Shown piece after piece: positions 1 through 22,100 of a stretch of DNA of 39,268 bases. Both the position numbers and the translations under genes were made by a program. How positions within the stretch are numbered: the first letter of the stretch is position 1; each line of letters starts with the position of its first letter. The stretch is taken from NCBI RefSeq assembly GCF_001949145.1, contig NW_019091717.1, positions 105,111-144,378 of the forward strand, in the 5' to 3' direction. The notes beneath the pieces are model-generated. The model was not told the DNA's origin. It made no database searches and was given only the letters and a program-made list of their open reading frames with translations. The DNA comes from Acanthaster planci (Eukaryota > Echinodermata > Asteroidea > Valvatida > Acanthasteridae).

Positions 1-224
1 AGGCTTGAAACACCCAAAAATCCTACAATAGTCTGATACCATCTCATTCAACAGTCCCCAATTCAGAGAATAGATATGTGGAACAAGATAAAAAATGGCT
101 TCCTCAGAAATAAGGTCTATTGCCCTGTTCACTTATCCTCCACTCCTATCTTTGTGCCAACATTATTAAAAACCCACTCACACCCTCTTTCTCTTCACTG
201 CTTCCTCCTCCTCCCCCAATGCAG
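1..224 (+). other. GNAS: GNAS intron, 3' portion
   Basis: This is the downstream end of an intron whose 5' part lies outside the window. It finishes in a long C/T-rich tract followed by AATGCAG at 218-224, a good polypyrimidine tract and acceptor for the exon starting at 225. No coding similarity was seen in it. Confidence 0.75.
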
Positions 225-8930
<8,706 letters not shown>

Positions 8931-11900
8931 CAACAGCCCTCCCAGAATTCCCTTCTCCTCCTCTCCCCTCCCCGCATCTCGGTTTGACCCGGAGAACATC
9001 CCCTCTCCTTCCCTCTTGCTGCGTCAGCGCTGACGACAGCCCCCTCCCTAGGGTGTGTCAACAGCCAGCCGTAAAAAAAAAAAAAAATCCAAAACCAGGA
9101 ACAAATAAACACGAAGAACGAAAAGATGATGGAGCCAAGAGAGGAATGGGGGTGCGATTGATCTTGTAGGCTTCACTTTTGGGGGAGTTTGGTGAGACTG
9201 CTGAGTGCATACAGCTAGTTCTGCTGACATTCTTCATTTTGAGGTTTTTTTTTTTTTAATTGTAAAAAAAAAAGAACAAGAACAAACAACCCAAGTCTTA
9301 TACTCGGAACAGCCACCAGTCACCATGCCCAGACTGGTTTTCACGTAACTACGAAAGAAGAATAAATTTTAAAGAAAAAGTGTGAAAACTGATATTTAAA
9401 CAAAACACACACACAAAAAAAAATAATGAAAATGTTGCAATGTGATTTTACAGTTTAAATTAATTAAAGAGATGAATGCAGGCAAGAGTGGTTTGTCATG
9501 GACAATGAGCTGATGTAGACTACGGCTCGTATTTATTTGTTGCATGCATGACTGTACATATCCTAAGAAATTCTTAAGTTACTTGGAGCTGAAGGGGAAA
9601 AATGAAATTGTGAAAAATGAAACGAAAAAAGAAGGGGGAATGAAAAATGAAAGAAATAACCAAAAAAAAGGTCTGTCAAACTCCAAATACACAATTGAGG
9701 ATGAACCACGTGGGGTGACTTTACATGGAAAGTATTAGCAATACTTGCTTTTTCAAATGCCAAATCTTGTTACTGCACAAACCAGGCAGGAGCTTCATCA
9801 GATACTTGCTGCTAACACTTGTCAACTTTTGTCACAGGGAAAAAAGCCACTCGAAGCCAAGTTTTGGCGACACCGAGGTCTTGGCAAGTCTTAATTTTTT
9901 TTAATGCCAATCACTGTAGTACAAGTGCTGCATGGTAACATCTGCTTGGTGTTCACCATCTTATCTGCTAAAGTCGCTAAAGTGGGGGAGGGATAAAGTG
10001 TGAGATACTAACTAGGAAAAAAAAATGAAACGGTTCAAGGAAAGTCATTTTTTTTTGCCAAGGTTTCTCGTAAATATTTGGAAGGTTTAAAGAACTGTTA
10101 CCGTAGCTTGAAGCAGCATGTGGTTTGCAGTGTACTCAAAATGTAATTGTTGGTATTCTGGTAATTTTGCTTTTCATTTTTTTTTCTCTCTTCTTCATTG
10201 ACACCAGTCACCAATACTTTTGCTTTTTGGCATCTTTTTGTATAAAAAAGAGAGAGAAATTTTACCCCAAGCCCTGTCCCTGTTGGCAGGGTGTGTTTTG
10301 TTGCTTTTTACAATCTTGCATGTAAGATTACTCGCTGAAAGTTTGCATTGTCGACCAGCCATTTGATTTTGTCAATGGTAAGTGAAGAATGGTCTCCAAA
10401 ATCCACTGAACTTGCATGGCTGTGCATGTTGCATGGTTTTTTCTTTTCTCTTTTTTTCGCAATAAGTTTCCTTCTCCAAGAAGCAGCTCTGCATGTACAT
10501 GTACAAGCTCATGACAAGTTTTCTCTCATTGGTGGCATTGGATTGAGCCTAAGCAAGAAAACTTGTCAAATCTCGGCGTTGTGTCTCTGCACGCAAACTT
10601 TGCGACAGATGAGTGTTGCCAACAGCAGAGCTCATGCCATTAACATTGCCTGATCAAATAATACTGATCCCTACACTAACCACACCCTCCTTAAATCAAG
10701 GAAAGCATTTCCGTTACCACTTTGGGGAAAAAAAAAGAGAGAGAGAGAAAAGATGTGGTCACCGAGTCGTGAAATCCAGAAAAGTCTATTGAAATTATCG
10801 TTGACTTTTTCCCCAGGAAGCACCGAGAACAAGCTTATAGAATCACATTCAAGGCAATCATTTCAGAGAGGGATCGTGAAACGTCAGTCCAAGGAGTGGC
10901 ATTGCTAGTTGCAGTCATGAAATGAAACAAAGTTTGTTGGTTTTTTTCAAATTAAGAGTTTTAAAAAAAATGTCAGGAGAGCGTTGATGTAATTATGGTA
11001 CCATTGTGGTAGTGACGGGAATGGGGTTTGACAGACACCTAAATGAAGTACAAATTTTTATTTATTTTTTATTTTAGGAAATGTACATATTATATAGTCA
11101 AGCCGTCATGCAAATTCACTGTCTCTTTTGTGTGTGTTTGGGGGGTTTTGTGTCTTTTTAACCCCTCTCCTGAGTCGGTGGGAATGAAGGACTGCACTGT
11201 TGATAGTCATCATGATGTAATATGACTAGATGTGGTTTATATAGTGATTGTGTGAATTTGTTTAAAGAAACCTGACACTAACATGCAAGTTGTACATACA
11301 GTGCATAGACAAGAAGTAGCCCCTCCAAACAAATCAGTGAGGGGACTAAAAATGGGACTTTTCCATTTTGTGTACATCCCATCAATTGGCGTCTCCCTCC
11401 CTGCACCCCAGCTCAGCTCATTTTCGTTGGGAAATTTCAAAACCACTCTGTCAGGAAAAAAAATAGCTTGTAACAAATGATATCCAGGTAATGAAGCCAG
11501 GCTCCCCCTCCCTTTGCCTTTTTTTTTGTACAAACGGGTTAGCAACTGGTTTTTGGCTTCGGGGACAGTCATCAACAGTTAAAAGCTTCTGACTGTGTTC
11601 CATGAACACATCCCTAAGCATTTCTTGGTACAGTTCACCCCCCATGTGATTATTGTTATTTATTATATAGAGAATCTCTCCCCATTACTTGGGAGAAGTG
11701 TTAGAGAATGAGATGAACTCCTGTGTACATACTAAAATGAAGTTAAGAACTAGTGTTTAACTCTTTAAAAAATCATAGCTGATCTGTCTGTTTTGGGGTT
11801 GTACATTTTGGGGCCATCAGTTTGGGGGTTTTGTTTGGTTTTTCTCTCATTTTTATTTATTATTTTGTTTTTATTTTGTTAATTTGAAAACAAAGGGAGC

Positions 11901-14120
11901 ACCACTGCCACATGGTATGTGTTCTAGTCCATCTTTTGATGCGTCATCTGCGTGTTTTGTCAAGAAACTTGGGAAAACTGTTTTTCGGTCAAGCAGATGA
12001 GAGTTGTGGCTTGCAGCCCTGTGGTATTTTTTCCTTCGGTCCCTCTGAGAAGACGGTGCCCAGTTTTTATCAGCATGATGCCAGAAACAGAAAACCCTGC
12101 CTGCAGTTGATAGAATTTGCAGGAGATTTGACCAGAATGTCCATTGATGGGGAAATGGTTTTTGTAGATTGTGTTAACCTGATTCTCTGCAGTTCTTTGT
12201 TAATATTTATAGGGTGTATAACAAAACCTTGAGTTGGCGTGTGGTGTTTGAGAAGCATTGCGCTGGTCTTGTCTCCAACAGTTTACCTTCTCGGGCAGTG
12301 TGCACTGGGCGCAGTGAAGCTTTGTGACCGTAACAGCTGGAACAGAACTCTCTTGATCTAATACTGTGGCAGATTGGAGGATCCCTGCTGCTGTTTCATG
12401 TGTGCTCTGCCTCACTTGTAGTTCTGCAGGACTTTATGAGCACAAAATAGCTCAAGCTGCAGCCTGGCAGGGACAGAAGTCTGTCTTGGGGCATTGTTTT
12501 ACTGGAAAAACCGCTCGCTGATTATTCATTATGCATAAACACGGGAATACTGAACAGGCAGAGGGAATATCCTCTTTGTCAAAACCTCTGTTTTTCAAAG
12601 ACCCTAAGAGCATGGCCAAGAGCAAGCTTCACTTCTCAAAAACTGAGCTCAACCTCAGGTGTTGTGTGGTTTTGCAAACCCTCTTTTGTAAAAAAAAAAA
12701 AAAAAGAAAACCCGGGACCAATTAGAATCGAAATCAAACTATGGCAAATAATTTTTTGTTTGTAGAAGAAGAAAGTGGGGAGAGTACTGCAGATTTTTCC
12801 AGCATTATTTCAAGTCTTTTTTTTTTCCAAATATGCACCGGAAGAACTACATCACTCTGTTCAATTGTTGCATGACTTGCGCAGCTGCAAACTTTAGAAC
12901 TCTTGTGTTTTGTTAGTTTTCACCCAGTTCTACATTGTTAGGAAACACAATCACTTAGGTTTGCACAACCACTTAGTTCACCAGGATGCAACGCACAATC
13001 TGTCATCACAGTGAACTATGTAGCATTTGTTATCAAGCACTACAGAAACCCGAAGTCTTCACCGCACTGCAGTACCAGAAGGATGGATATAGAGATGTGA
13101 GTGCTGGCAAATTCCGGAGGCTTCCTAAACCTTGTACTTTTGATGGCAACTCCAATTCGTTCTCATCTTGGGCCATGTTTGATCAGTGACCCTCTGTCAA
13201 CCAACCAGCCATTGATTTTCTCCTTACATATTTTACGTACATGTTATTGGGCCGAACTGTCCAGTGGTCGATACACTCTCATCAAAAGAACTTTGCCTTT
13301 CCAACTGTTCATCTGTTCTTTTCTCTGTGTCTCTCCTGTCACATGTCTGATTTTGTTCCCGTCCACGTTTCCCATTCTAGCGTCTGTCTTTGTCCATTTT
13401 TACATCAGCTCGCTTAGTCTGTTCACACCATGCAGCTTTCTTTCATTTGCGATCATGATCTCTTTTTTTGTCTGTCTATCAGTCTACCTACTGTGATTGA
13501 CCTGATGTGTGTGGTTTTGGTTCTCCCAAAGGTCATTCTGTGCTTTCTGCTCCTTTGTGTGTGTTTCTCTCTCTGTACATGTTTGCCTTTACCCTTTTCT
13601 GTGCCCAGTGCCAACTACACCCAGTTGTTCTTATTTCTTATTACAATAGCTCTCTGTGTGTTTCCTCTGACTGGCCTTCAGCAAGTTGTACACACCACAG
13701 TTTGCCTCCTGTCTTGATTCATGCATTTTCTCTGTCACTTTATTTCAAACTAGACGTGATTTCTGCCAACAAACTGCAACCCCTACACACAAATATCAAC
13801 CATTAACGTTATAGGTATAAGCAATAAAACAAAACTTAAGTTAAAAAAAATAGACGTACTTTAGGGAAAAAAGAAACGATAATCCTCACAATGTAAGTGT
13901 TGTTAACTTCTCTCTTGCTGCAGCTGTGGGTTTTTGTTTTGTTTTATTTTTGTTTTATTTTTTTTAAGGTATTTTTCCTGAGTAGCTATGATAGCACTAG
14001 CTGCCCATACAATTTATATATAAATATTTAATAATATAAATCTTGTAGTCAAATGTGTGAGTGGACTTTCTAATATGCACATGTGCAGTGCTTTTGTCAA
14101 TAAAAACTAAGGTTTAAAAA
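8931..14120 (+). other. GNAS: GNAS 3' UTR and downstream flank
   Basis: After the stop codon there is about 5.2 kb without recognisable coding sequence. It contains many A-rich and T-rich runs, an (AG)n tract near 10738-10750 and several AATAAA motifs (9104, 9361, 13823 and 14099). The last one is followed by an A-rich stretch to about 14143. The true 3' end, or several alternative ends, cannot be decided from sequence. Confidence 0.5.
14099..14104 (+). promoter_or_regulatory. GNAS: Candidate distal poly(A) signal, GNAS
   Basis: AATAAA lies downstream of a TGTG-rich segment and is followed within 15-40 bases by A-rich sequence. Alternative proximal candidates are AATAAA at 9104-9109, 9361-9366 and 13823-13828. 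Use of any of them is inferred from the hexamer alone. Confidence 0.4.
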
Positions 14121-16056
14121 AAGAAAAAAAAAAGAAAAAAAAAAGTTGGGTCGTTTTTATACAATGCAGTTGTGCACAGGTAACCTTGCTAGTACCTAGA
14201 TAAAAAGCTTGCTGTAGTTTGTTTTAGTGTTGATTTATTTAGATGGAGCAGTCTATCGGTTCTTTCTTATAACCACTTGTATGTGGATTCGGGTATCTAT
14301 TTGTTACTACACTCGTTTGGAAAGTTGCTGATTTTGTGGTGCACAAAGACCTACAAAATGGCAGGGTGTACAATACAGTGTGGTGCGGACTGCAGACGTT
14401 AAGTTGAAGAGAGTGTTTACTGCATACCTTGTGTAATGTGCAAGTTAAAAATTAACAGACATGGGAAAAATTGACAAAAGTCACAGGATTGACTGACATT
14501 TCTACATTTGTGTGTAAACAGCAAGTGTGACAATGCTCAGAAAGCCATCGGAAAGAAAAGCCCGTGGGTGTGATTGAATATTTCACACTGGAAGGGCTAC
14601 AAACTGTCCTTTTATGTTCCATTTCCATAATTTGCGATCAGTTCCATTAGTACTTTCTGCCAGATCTGTTTCAGGCAAGCTTGATTGGGGACTGCCAGCA
14701 CTGCACTTTTGTTGGGGGAGGGAGTAGTCATCTTCATAACCACAATCCATCAAGCAAATCATTCATACAACAATCAAAGAGGGTAAAGTCATTGCTAGTC
14801 AATGTAAACAGTTTTTGCCCACATCTTAACCAGAGGCTGTGCATCAGCAAAATCAGCATCGGGAGGTAGAGCAGCTTATTCAACTTGAACCTGCCCTCTT
14901 GTTGGAAGAATAAACACTCTGCCAACAACTTTTAGACTCTTATACATGTATACATATACAAAGTGTTGTCACACCTTGTGTTCATAGCTGGTAATACCTG
15001 TGCACAACTGGTAATTGTTGGGGGAACCAACTCATGTCTTTTTTGTGTCATTTCATGTCTGTGTGATGGGTGCACGTGCCTGTCGACCATCTTGTATAAT
15101 ATTATATTACAATTAGAAAAGAGTAAAAGGAAATTTAAAGAAAATACCAGCACAGCGCTATTGATATTTAACGGAGTATTCAGACAAAACCCATTTTTCC
15201 ATTGACTGTGAGATTTGAATTATTACAGATGTATGTCGCTGTAGACAAAGGTGTTACCACGGTTACGCTGCCTTTTTCTTCAGTAAATAATAAAAAATAT
15301 ACTAGAATAGCCCATTCTGTTGATATCCGTTGTCTTTTGCCTCTTTTATTGTGCTGTCTTCTTGTCTTGAGAAATGTACATTGGCCCTTCCAAAAGTGGT
15401 AATGTGGGGGAGGGGGTTAAGGTTGTTGTAGCAAATGAGTTTGAAATTTTTCAATGGGGTTTGGCAACGCTGTATGAGGAAAGTTAAGTGAAAGTTGAAG
15501 GTCACCACGTCAAAGGATTACTATTCACCACAGAACATACATTACATGATCAGTCATTTTCTATTTTTCCATTTAAAAATGAAAATTTCCTCTAGTTCAG
15601 TCACGTCTGATTTGGTGGGTTATAAAGACGTTTCTTGCATTACAAAATGAGAATGGAACTTGAGAATGGAACTGTTTTTCATTCTTTGAACTTGTGGATC
15701 AATACTCAATGGATTACAATGTTATTTATTTTCACATTGAAAGACGAGAAACTACTTGTTTTTCCGTTTTCCCACATTTTTAAATCGAATTATGATAAAC
15801 GATTTTTTTGATTTTCATATTTAAAATCGAAAAACGAATGAACCAAATGTACACGGACCGTTTGGATGCTGGAATCCGATGCACCCCGGGCAAGTTTTTA
15901 TTTTATTTTTTTTTCTCTCTCTAATAACTATGTCCTAAATACGCTTCCGTACCACTTTGCCGGTGCGGCAGGGTGCGCTTCAACTCGACTGGCTGTCCGC
16001 TGAGCTCACACTGCTGGTAGGGGCGGTTTTTTTTGTCACCGTAACATAATCAAAAT
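14121..16056. other. Intergenic region between GNAS and RMDN1, with RMDN1 promoter area
   Basis: No gene was recognised. The proximal 120 bp before the RMDN1 ATG is GC-richer than its surroundings and has several CpGs and a GGGGCGG box (about 16019-16025), compatible with a TATA-less housekeeping promoter. A short direct repeat GAGAATGGAACT occurs near 15648-15671. Confidence 0.5.
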
Positions 16057-16064
16057 ATGGCGGC
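16055..16064 (+). promoter_or_regulatory. RMDN1: YY1-like motif overlapping the RMDN1 start codon
   Basis: ATATGGCGGC includes the initiator ATG (16057-16059). The AANATGGCGGC consensus of YY1 at the translation start is common in animal housekeeping genes, including genes for mitochondrial and ribosomal proteins. Binding is inferred. Confidence 0.45.
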
Positions 16065-16176
16065 TGCTGGTCGTAGATTCTTGACTTCAGCGCAACACAT
16101 TTTCGCTGCATTTGTAGGAAGACACGCTGTGCCAACAGGAAGTCGGGTAACTAGGTTGCGGAGTTTTATTTGTAAG
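16057..16176 (+). CDS. RMDN1: RMDN1 exon 1: start and presequence
   Basis: ATG at 16057 opens 40 codons ending SFICK before GTGTGT, phase 0. The peptide is basic, with seven Arg and no Asp or Glu. An alternative in-phase donor (GTAACT at 16147) would shorten the exon by ten codons. The N terminus is the least conserved part of the family, so this exon rests on phase, composition and promoter context, not on alignment. Confidence 0.7.
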
Positions 16177-19100
16177 GTGTGTACATTTGTATTAAAATGA
16201 AAAATCACCTCAATCCTTCGCCAGTAGGCCAGGTACGCCTCACCTCGCAGGGACAATCCCAACTGTATATCGATAATATTTCATACTACTGACTAGTTAC
16301 TAGTACCTAAGTGTTACTACTACAGTTGGGCTGGCCCAAGTATTGTTGACCAATTTCTGTAGAAAATTGCTCGACCTTATCCAAGTTTATGCATCTCATA
16401 CTTGACACAACAATTCATCTAAACAATGACACTTCGTCTATGACATGAAAATTGTAATCAAAATGACTGGCACATGTGATGCTGGGCACATGCACACTGG
16501 ACCTCTGTGCTGAAGTTGGCCGGCCTAACTATAGCAGTTAGCACTGTTGTTGGGATGGGCCCAATTATAGGGGGTTCATTACCTTTAGCACCCTGTTCCC
16601 ATTATTAGGGAACAAATTTTACTTTTTCAAAATAACTTACCAAGTTGTTGGTGATGTCCTTTTTCATATCAGAAAGAAAAAAAATAGGGCTTTTGGTTTT
16701 TGAGAGAAATTTTTGTGTAAAACAGTAGCGTAAATGACCATCCTGAAGAGAGCTGTGAATGACGAATATAAAGCGAATGTTGTGTGGTTCCTTGACCTGG
16801 ATGGAGATCGGTTTGATGAATCCAAAAAGCCTGATTCGGATAACCAGACGAAAAACAAATGGCATCATTCGACTGAGTGGTTGTCTTTTGCCAAACGCGG
16901 GTTAGAAATTGGAAGTTTTCTTGCTTAAATATTGTCAAAATTTACCTAAACTAGGTCTATCAGGATTGAGTAATGGTTTCTTAAGGTCAAAATGTTAGTT
17001 AGTTTGAGAAAGTGGACTTTGTTTCCTTATTATAGGAACAGTGTGCTAATGGTAATGAATGGCGTAACAGGCCTACATGGCCTAGACCCAATGTTATTAG
17101 GCCCTTGTAATAGGCCTGCTAACAATGTCATCAATGCTGACAAACCCCTGCCAAGTGCATGATTTGCTGAAAATGTGCAGGCCTACTACCCGTATGAACT
17201 GATTTCGGGAAAAGGTTCCACATACGAACAACACTGATTTTCCCTTGAAATATAATATTAGTGGTCAGAAATTTAAAACATGTCCTACAAAGTGAAATTT
17301 AGCTAAGAAAATTCCAAAGCATTTAGGCCTACTTAGAAAACACTCAGGCTAGGTTTTTTCATACAGGTCTCATGCGCACAGGGCCTCAAGTGTCGCCCAG
17401 ACCTTTTAAAAATTTAGTGAAACAAACAGTAAAAGTAAGGATTTGCCAAATAATATTTGGCAAATATATATAGGCTTATCGGTTTGAAAGTTTACTTTCT
17501 TGTTATTGTTACTTATCAGTCAGCGCAGGCCTAACATCGTGCCTAACGTTAGGCCATTTTGTTTTTCGTATCTTGCCGATTCCAGCTTGTTGACTGTCTA
17601 GTGCACTAATTCCCATATGTTTCCAAGTTTAATATGTGCTGTAACACTTATTAGTCTTGACGTTTATCACTAAAATTCAGAATTGTGGACAATGTGCCAA
17701 TTTCACATATTACATTGTAGCCCCCTCCAAAATCTTCATTGGGGCATGTCACTAGTTTTAATTTTTTTTTCAATTTTCAAGCACTGTCATGGTATAAAAA
17801 TGGAAAAGAGTTTTATACACTTGATAGATGGACAACACTTGATACCTCTGTGCACAAACCTTTCAGACTTGCCTGAAATAAACCTAAGTCATGTAAGTCT
17901 TTTTTTGAGTAAATGCTTGGGAATTTTTTGAGGTAAATTTCACTTTTTAGGACATTTTATTACTTTCGTGTGGGTGCGGCTGTTATAATATTTTAAGGAA
18001 AAATAAGTGTTGTCCACATACGGAACTCTTTCTCAAATGTGTACTGGCATTATGCAGGGTACATGCAGAAAATACAGCTGTTATGCTATAAACAAAGGCA
18101 TAATGCATGGCTTCTTTACACTGAGTGTAATTCCTTCTCATAAATACATACATGTACATCCAGGCCTGTCATAGGACACGTGCAGCATGTACAGTGAACT
18201 GTATACTTTGACCTTTGTAACCCAGCCTAGATGGGTTATTTGGCAACCATGAATGACTGCTTTGGTACAGAACAGACTGTGTGTGTGTTGTATGCTGTTC
18301 CCTAGCATATGATATTGGTATACCGGAGGCGTGTGCGCTGTAACAAATGTTGGGTGTGGCATTATTACAAAGTATAATTGCTGGAGTTGAGTAGAATTAT
18401 TCAAGCCACAGGTATGTATATGATGCAGTACGTATTTGAGAATATCTTAGATAAAGACTGGTTCAACATTTACTCATTGACTTATACATGTACGTCAAAG
18501 ATATAATATCTCTTGTACCTCTGTTGAATATCGTTCTATTGCTAAGGGGTTAAGGTGGCTAGAGGAAGTGGCACAAGTTTCAGAATCTGCTGCATTTATG
18601 CTGTATGCAGACTGTACAGTGTATCTGAATACACTCTGACAATGCACAAACCTACTTATATAAACGAGTTGTCCTTTTAATATCCTTTGTATATGACGTG
18701 CTTTACAGGCATCCAGGAAGTATGTGTATATTTCCCCATAAATGTGTGAAATGACTGAAGTTAACGTAAGATTTTATCCTCATACAAGCTCGTGTGTAGG
18801 TCAGCGGTGTAGATATTTGACCTGTTTTGTGTTTGAAATGCAATTGCATGATCCAGTCAGCTCGATTTTTAACGATTGTTTTGCAGCATTCCCAACGTGT
18901 GCCATTTTCCACCACTGCCAGGAGACTGAGAGTTGGCACCTTCATCACGACATCACTCGTAGCGTCAAGAGGTGTAGCATTCTGGTCAAGCAACCAGTCA
19001 GGTACTTGAGCTTGAGTGCAGTGCAGCAGGTGTACTACTAACCGTTAAGCTTCATTGCCAAAATTCTGAACTTTGAACAATTCCTGCCGCGCTTGGTTGA

Positions 19101-22100
19101 TTCATTTGGATAGAGTAGACTTTACAGCGTGTGATTCTGTAGGCTCCAGCAGTATTCCCATGCAGTAGCTAGAATATTATAAATAAGATTGTTTCTGGGA
19201 AAAATAACCATCCCACCCCCCAAAAAACCCCAGAAATATTCATTCTGTAATGCTATGGATTATATGTTGTTATGCCATTCATAGCTTTAAATGATGTGGT
19301 CATAAAGGGCTCAGTTGGGGTTGCATGCATGCATATGTACCATTATCGCAATACATCAATTGACTGCACGCTTACCATAGTCACTAATATACTCTCTGTA
19401 AGTATGTGCATATTGCCATTCAAGACTTTCCTTATCTACCAGCCAGATGCTGTCTCACATATAATGCTGGTACCCTCATATGAAACCTTGCTGGAGGTAC
19501 AATGTACATGTACATGCGTTGCAGCGGAATGAACCATTGGACCTATTGGATTGAAGTCTGACACTGATGTTGACTTCTTCTTGAATGAGAAAGAAGAATC
19601 CAACAGACATCAGAAAAAGGAGACAGCTAACAATTTTTCAAATGTTTTATCAATGCAGCCATTGGAGAGCCATTTGGTATTATAATGCACTGTACAGGTA
19701 CTCCATGCTAAAACTTCACATGTCATTTTTTATGGTCTCCAGAAGGCAAATTAATCATGATAAGTAGAGTTAATGAATGAAAAACACCCACCTTAACCCT
19801 AACACTCCTCAATCCTTCACCTGTTGTAGGACTGAGGAGTGTTAGGGGTAATACTCAAAGGAGATTTATCAGACAACTGCAGACCCTTTTTAAATTTCAA
19901 CCATTCAGGTTATCTCTTATGTCTTGATGTTCATGATTTAAATTCCACTTGTTGACCTCGCATGTCTGGGCTCATTCTGTTGCAAGTGTTCACTGTTTGG
20001 AGTGACCTCAATGATAAAACGAAGGTCAGATCTGCATCATGGATTGAGGGGAAACAGTGAAGGTCAACAAGAACAGCAGAGCAGTATCTTAGTTGAAATG
20101 TTAATGAAAGGTTCACTTGAAAAGGTATTACCAGCATGAAATCATCTAAGCATGAATAATACGGTGGATTGGTTTTAGTTACTTGTTTATCATATTTTTG
20201 CTTTAGTCTGGCTATGCTGTCAAATATTGTTGTTGAGGAAACGGCTAAAAGTCATGTGTGGCAGTGGTCCTTTGATGGGGGTGATTCTGTAAGGTTCTGA
20301 GTTGCGGAACTGTTCTGCAGACCATATTGCCCTTAGCGTGTACCTGTATTGATGCAGTAATCTTCAGCAGTGCTGTGATATTTGACAATTATTGTTTACT
20401 GAGATGTTCAGACGTTCCTTGAGAGTTAGTGTAACAGTACAAAAAGTGTGCCTTGGTTTTCGGCCCAGCAGAGGATTTTTGGAACAGGTTTTCAGGCAGC
20501 ATCTGATAATTTGGCGCATACCCTCATCAATTTGCCTTGACTTGGAAAATAGTGAATCCATCGAGGCCTTTTTATTAGGAACCATCCTGAATCCTTCAAA
20601 ATCCCCCAATTTTCAACATGAAAAAATTGCCTTCAGCCCAAATCCTCCCAAGATCCTCCAAAATTTCTTGAAAATGTCATTTGGAGGTGTGCCTAACTTC
20701 CCAAATCCTGCAAAATTCTCCGGCAATTCCTGTCACTATGTTGAGGCTACATTTTTGCTCGACAAAGCACAAACACGATGAGGTCTAATCCATGACCTTC
20801 ACTTATGGCATCCTTCGAAATCAGCCATGCACTTTTGCCATGCACCCTGAATCTTCCAAATTCCTCCACTTTGCAGAAAAGGATTTTGGAGGATTTGGGA
20901 AGGTTAGGGTTAATGCTTTTACATCCTTTTACACAACAAAATAGCGTGTCCGCATGGCCCTGCAGGTGTTCTGACTTTTTCTTATCCTCCTCAGTCCTTA
21001 GTGACCAGCTAATATGCTGAGCAAGTTCTCTGAAATGTATGTTTCGGGCAGATTCCACGGATTCCACGAAAATGGCCGAAAAGGACCCCCAGACTCAGAC
21101 CAAGACAGATGCCGAGGTCATTGAGGAGGCAGACCGTCTGTATGAGGCTTGCAAGCCGCTGGAGCTCTACGAATTCCTGTTGCAGCACAAGGATTCCAAC
21201 AATGAGGAGGTGCTGTGGCGGTTGTGCCGAGCCATCCGGGACGTGGCCCAGATGAATAGCACCTTGGCTGCCCGGAAGAAGGAGCTGACCTACGAGGCGC
21301 TGGAGCACGCCAAACGGTGCCTAGAGATCAATGAGCAGAACTACGCCTCACACAAGGTAACCAGTGTTCTAGCTAGGACCATTTTAGTGCTGGGTAAATT
21401 TTTGGATTGCAAAGCAAAGTGAATTCAGTTCTTAATGCTCTCTGATGCTTGAAATACATGTACGATCGAATTGGTACATTTAAATTTTCAGTAATATTTC
21501 AGTTCATTTTTTGGAAAATCCGTGCTGGGTGGCACAGCCAATTTCAACCCCGAGTGCCGGGCAGAAATTTGCAGTACCGGATGGTGCCACCCGCCGCCGC
21601 CCACCGCAGCTGAAACCCTGAAGGTAATGCATGCGGCCTGAAAAATGTGGTGCATAGTTGTAACACTGGTGCGATTTTAAAGAGCCGCAGAAAATATTGC
21701 TTAGAAGATACTTGGACTAAGCAAAATGAGATGACAACCGGCTATAACAGATGCACATTGTAAGATAGTTTGGCTCTTTGCTTAGCAAATTTCTATGCTA
21801 GGCAGAATTCAGCAGAGAACCAGTTACAAGCAATATATAACACATGGCATTGTGGCCGGTAACCTATTTTCCCAGGCAGGTATATTTCTTTGCTTAGACA
21901 ATTTCTCTATAAAAGCAACTTCGTGAAATATGTCTCCGTTCTTAAGCTCTTTCTGTGAAATTGGTGAACATAACATCTTTTTAAATTCCTTTCAGTGGTT
22001 TGCCATATGCATCAGTGAAGTTGGAGACTTTGAAGGAACTAAAAAGAAGATATCCAATGCATACGTTATCAGGGATCATTTCCAGGTAAGAACTCATAGT

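Noticed and set aside
20392-20781. 129-codon + strand open frame in RMDN1 intron 2
   Set aside because: The C-terminal half is the translation of the AATCCTCC-type low-complexity stretch; no similarity and no splice phase fit with flanking exons.
20995-21051. Alternative acceptor (CCTCAG) for RMDN1 exon 3
   Set aside because: It is in the right phase but the extension contains an in-frame TGA before the conserved sequence; the GGGCAG acceptor at 21051 works.
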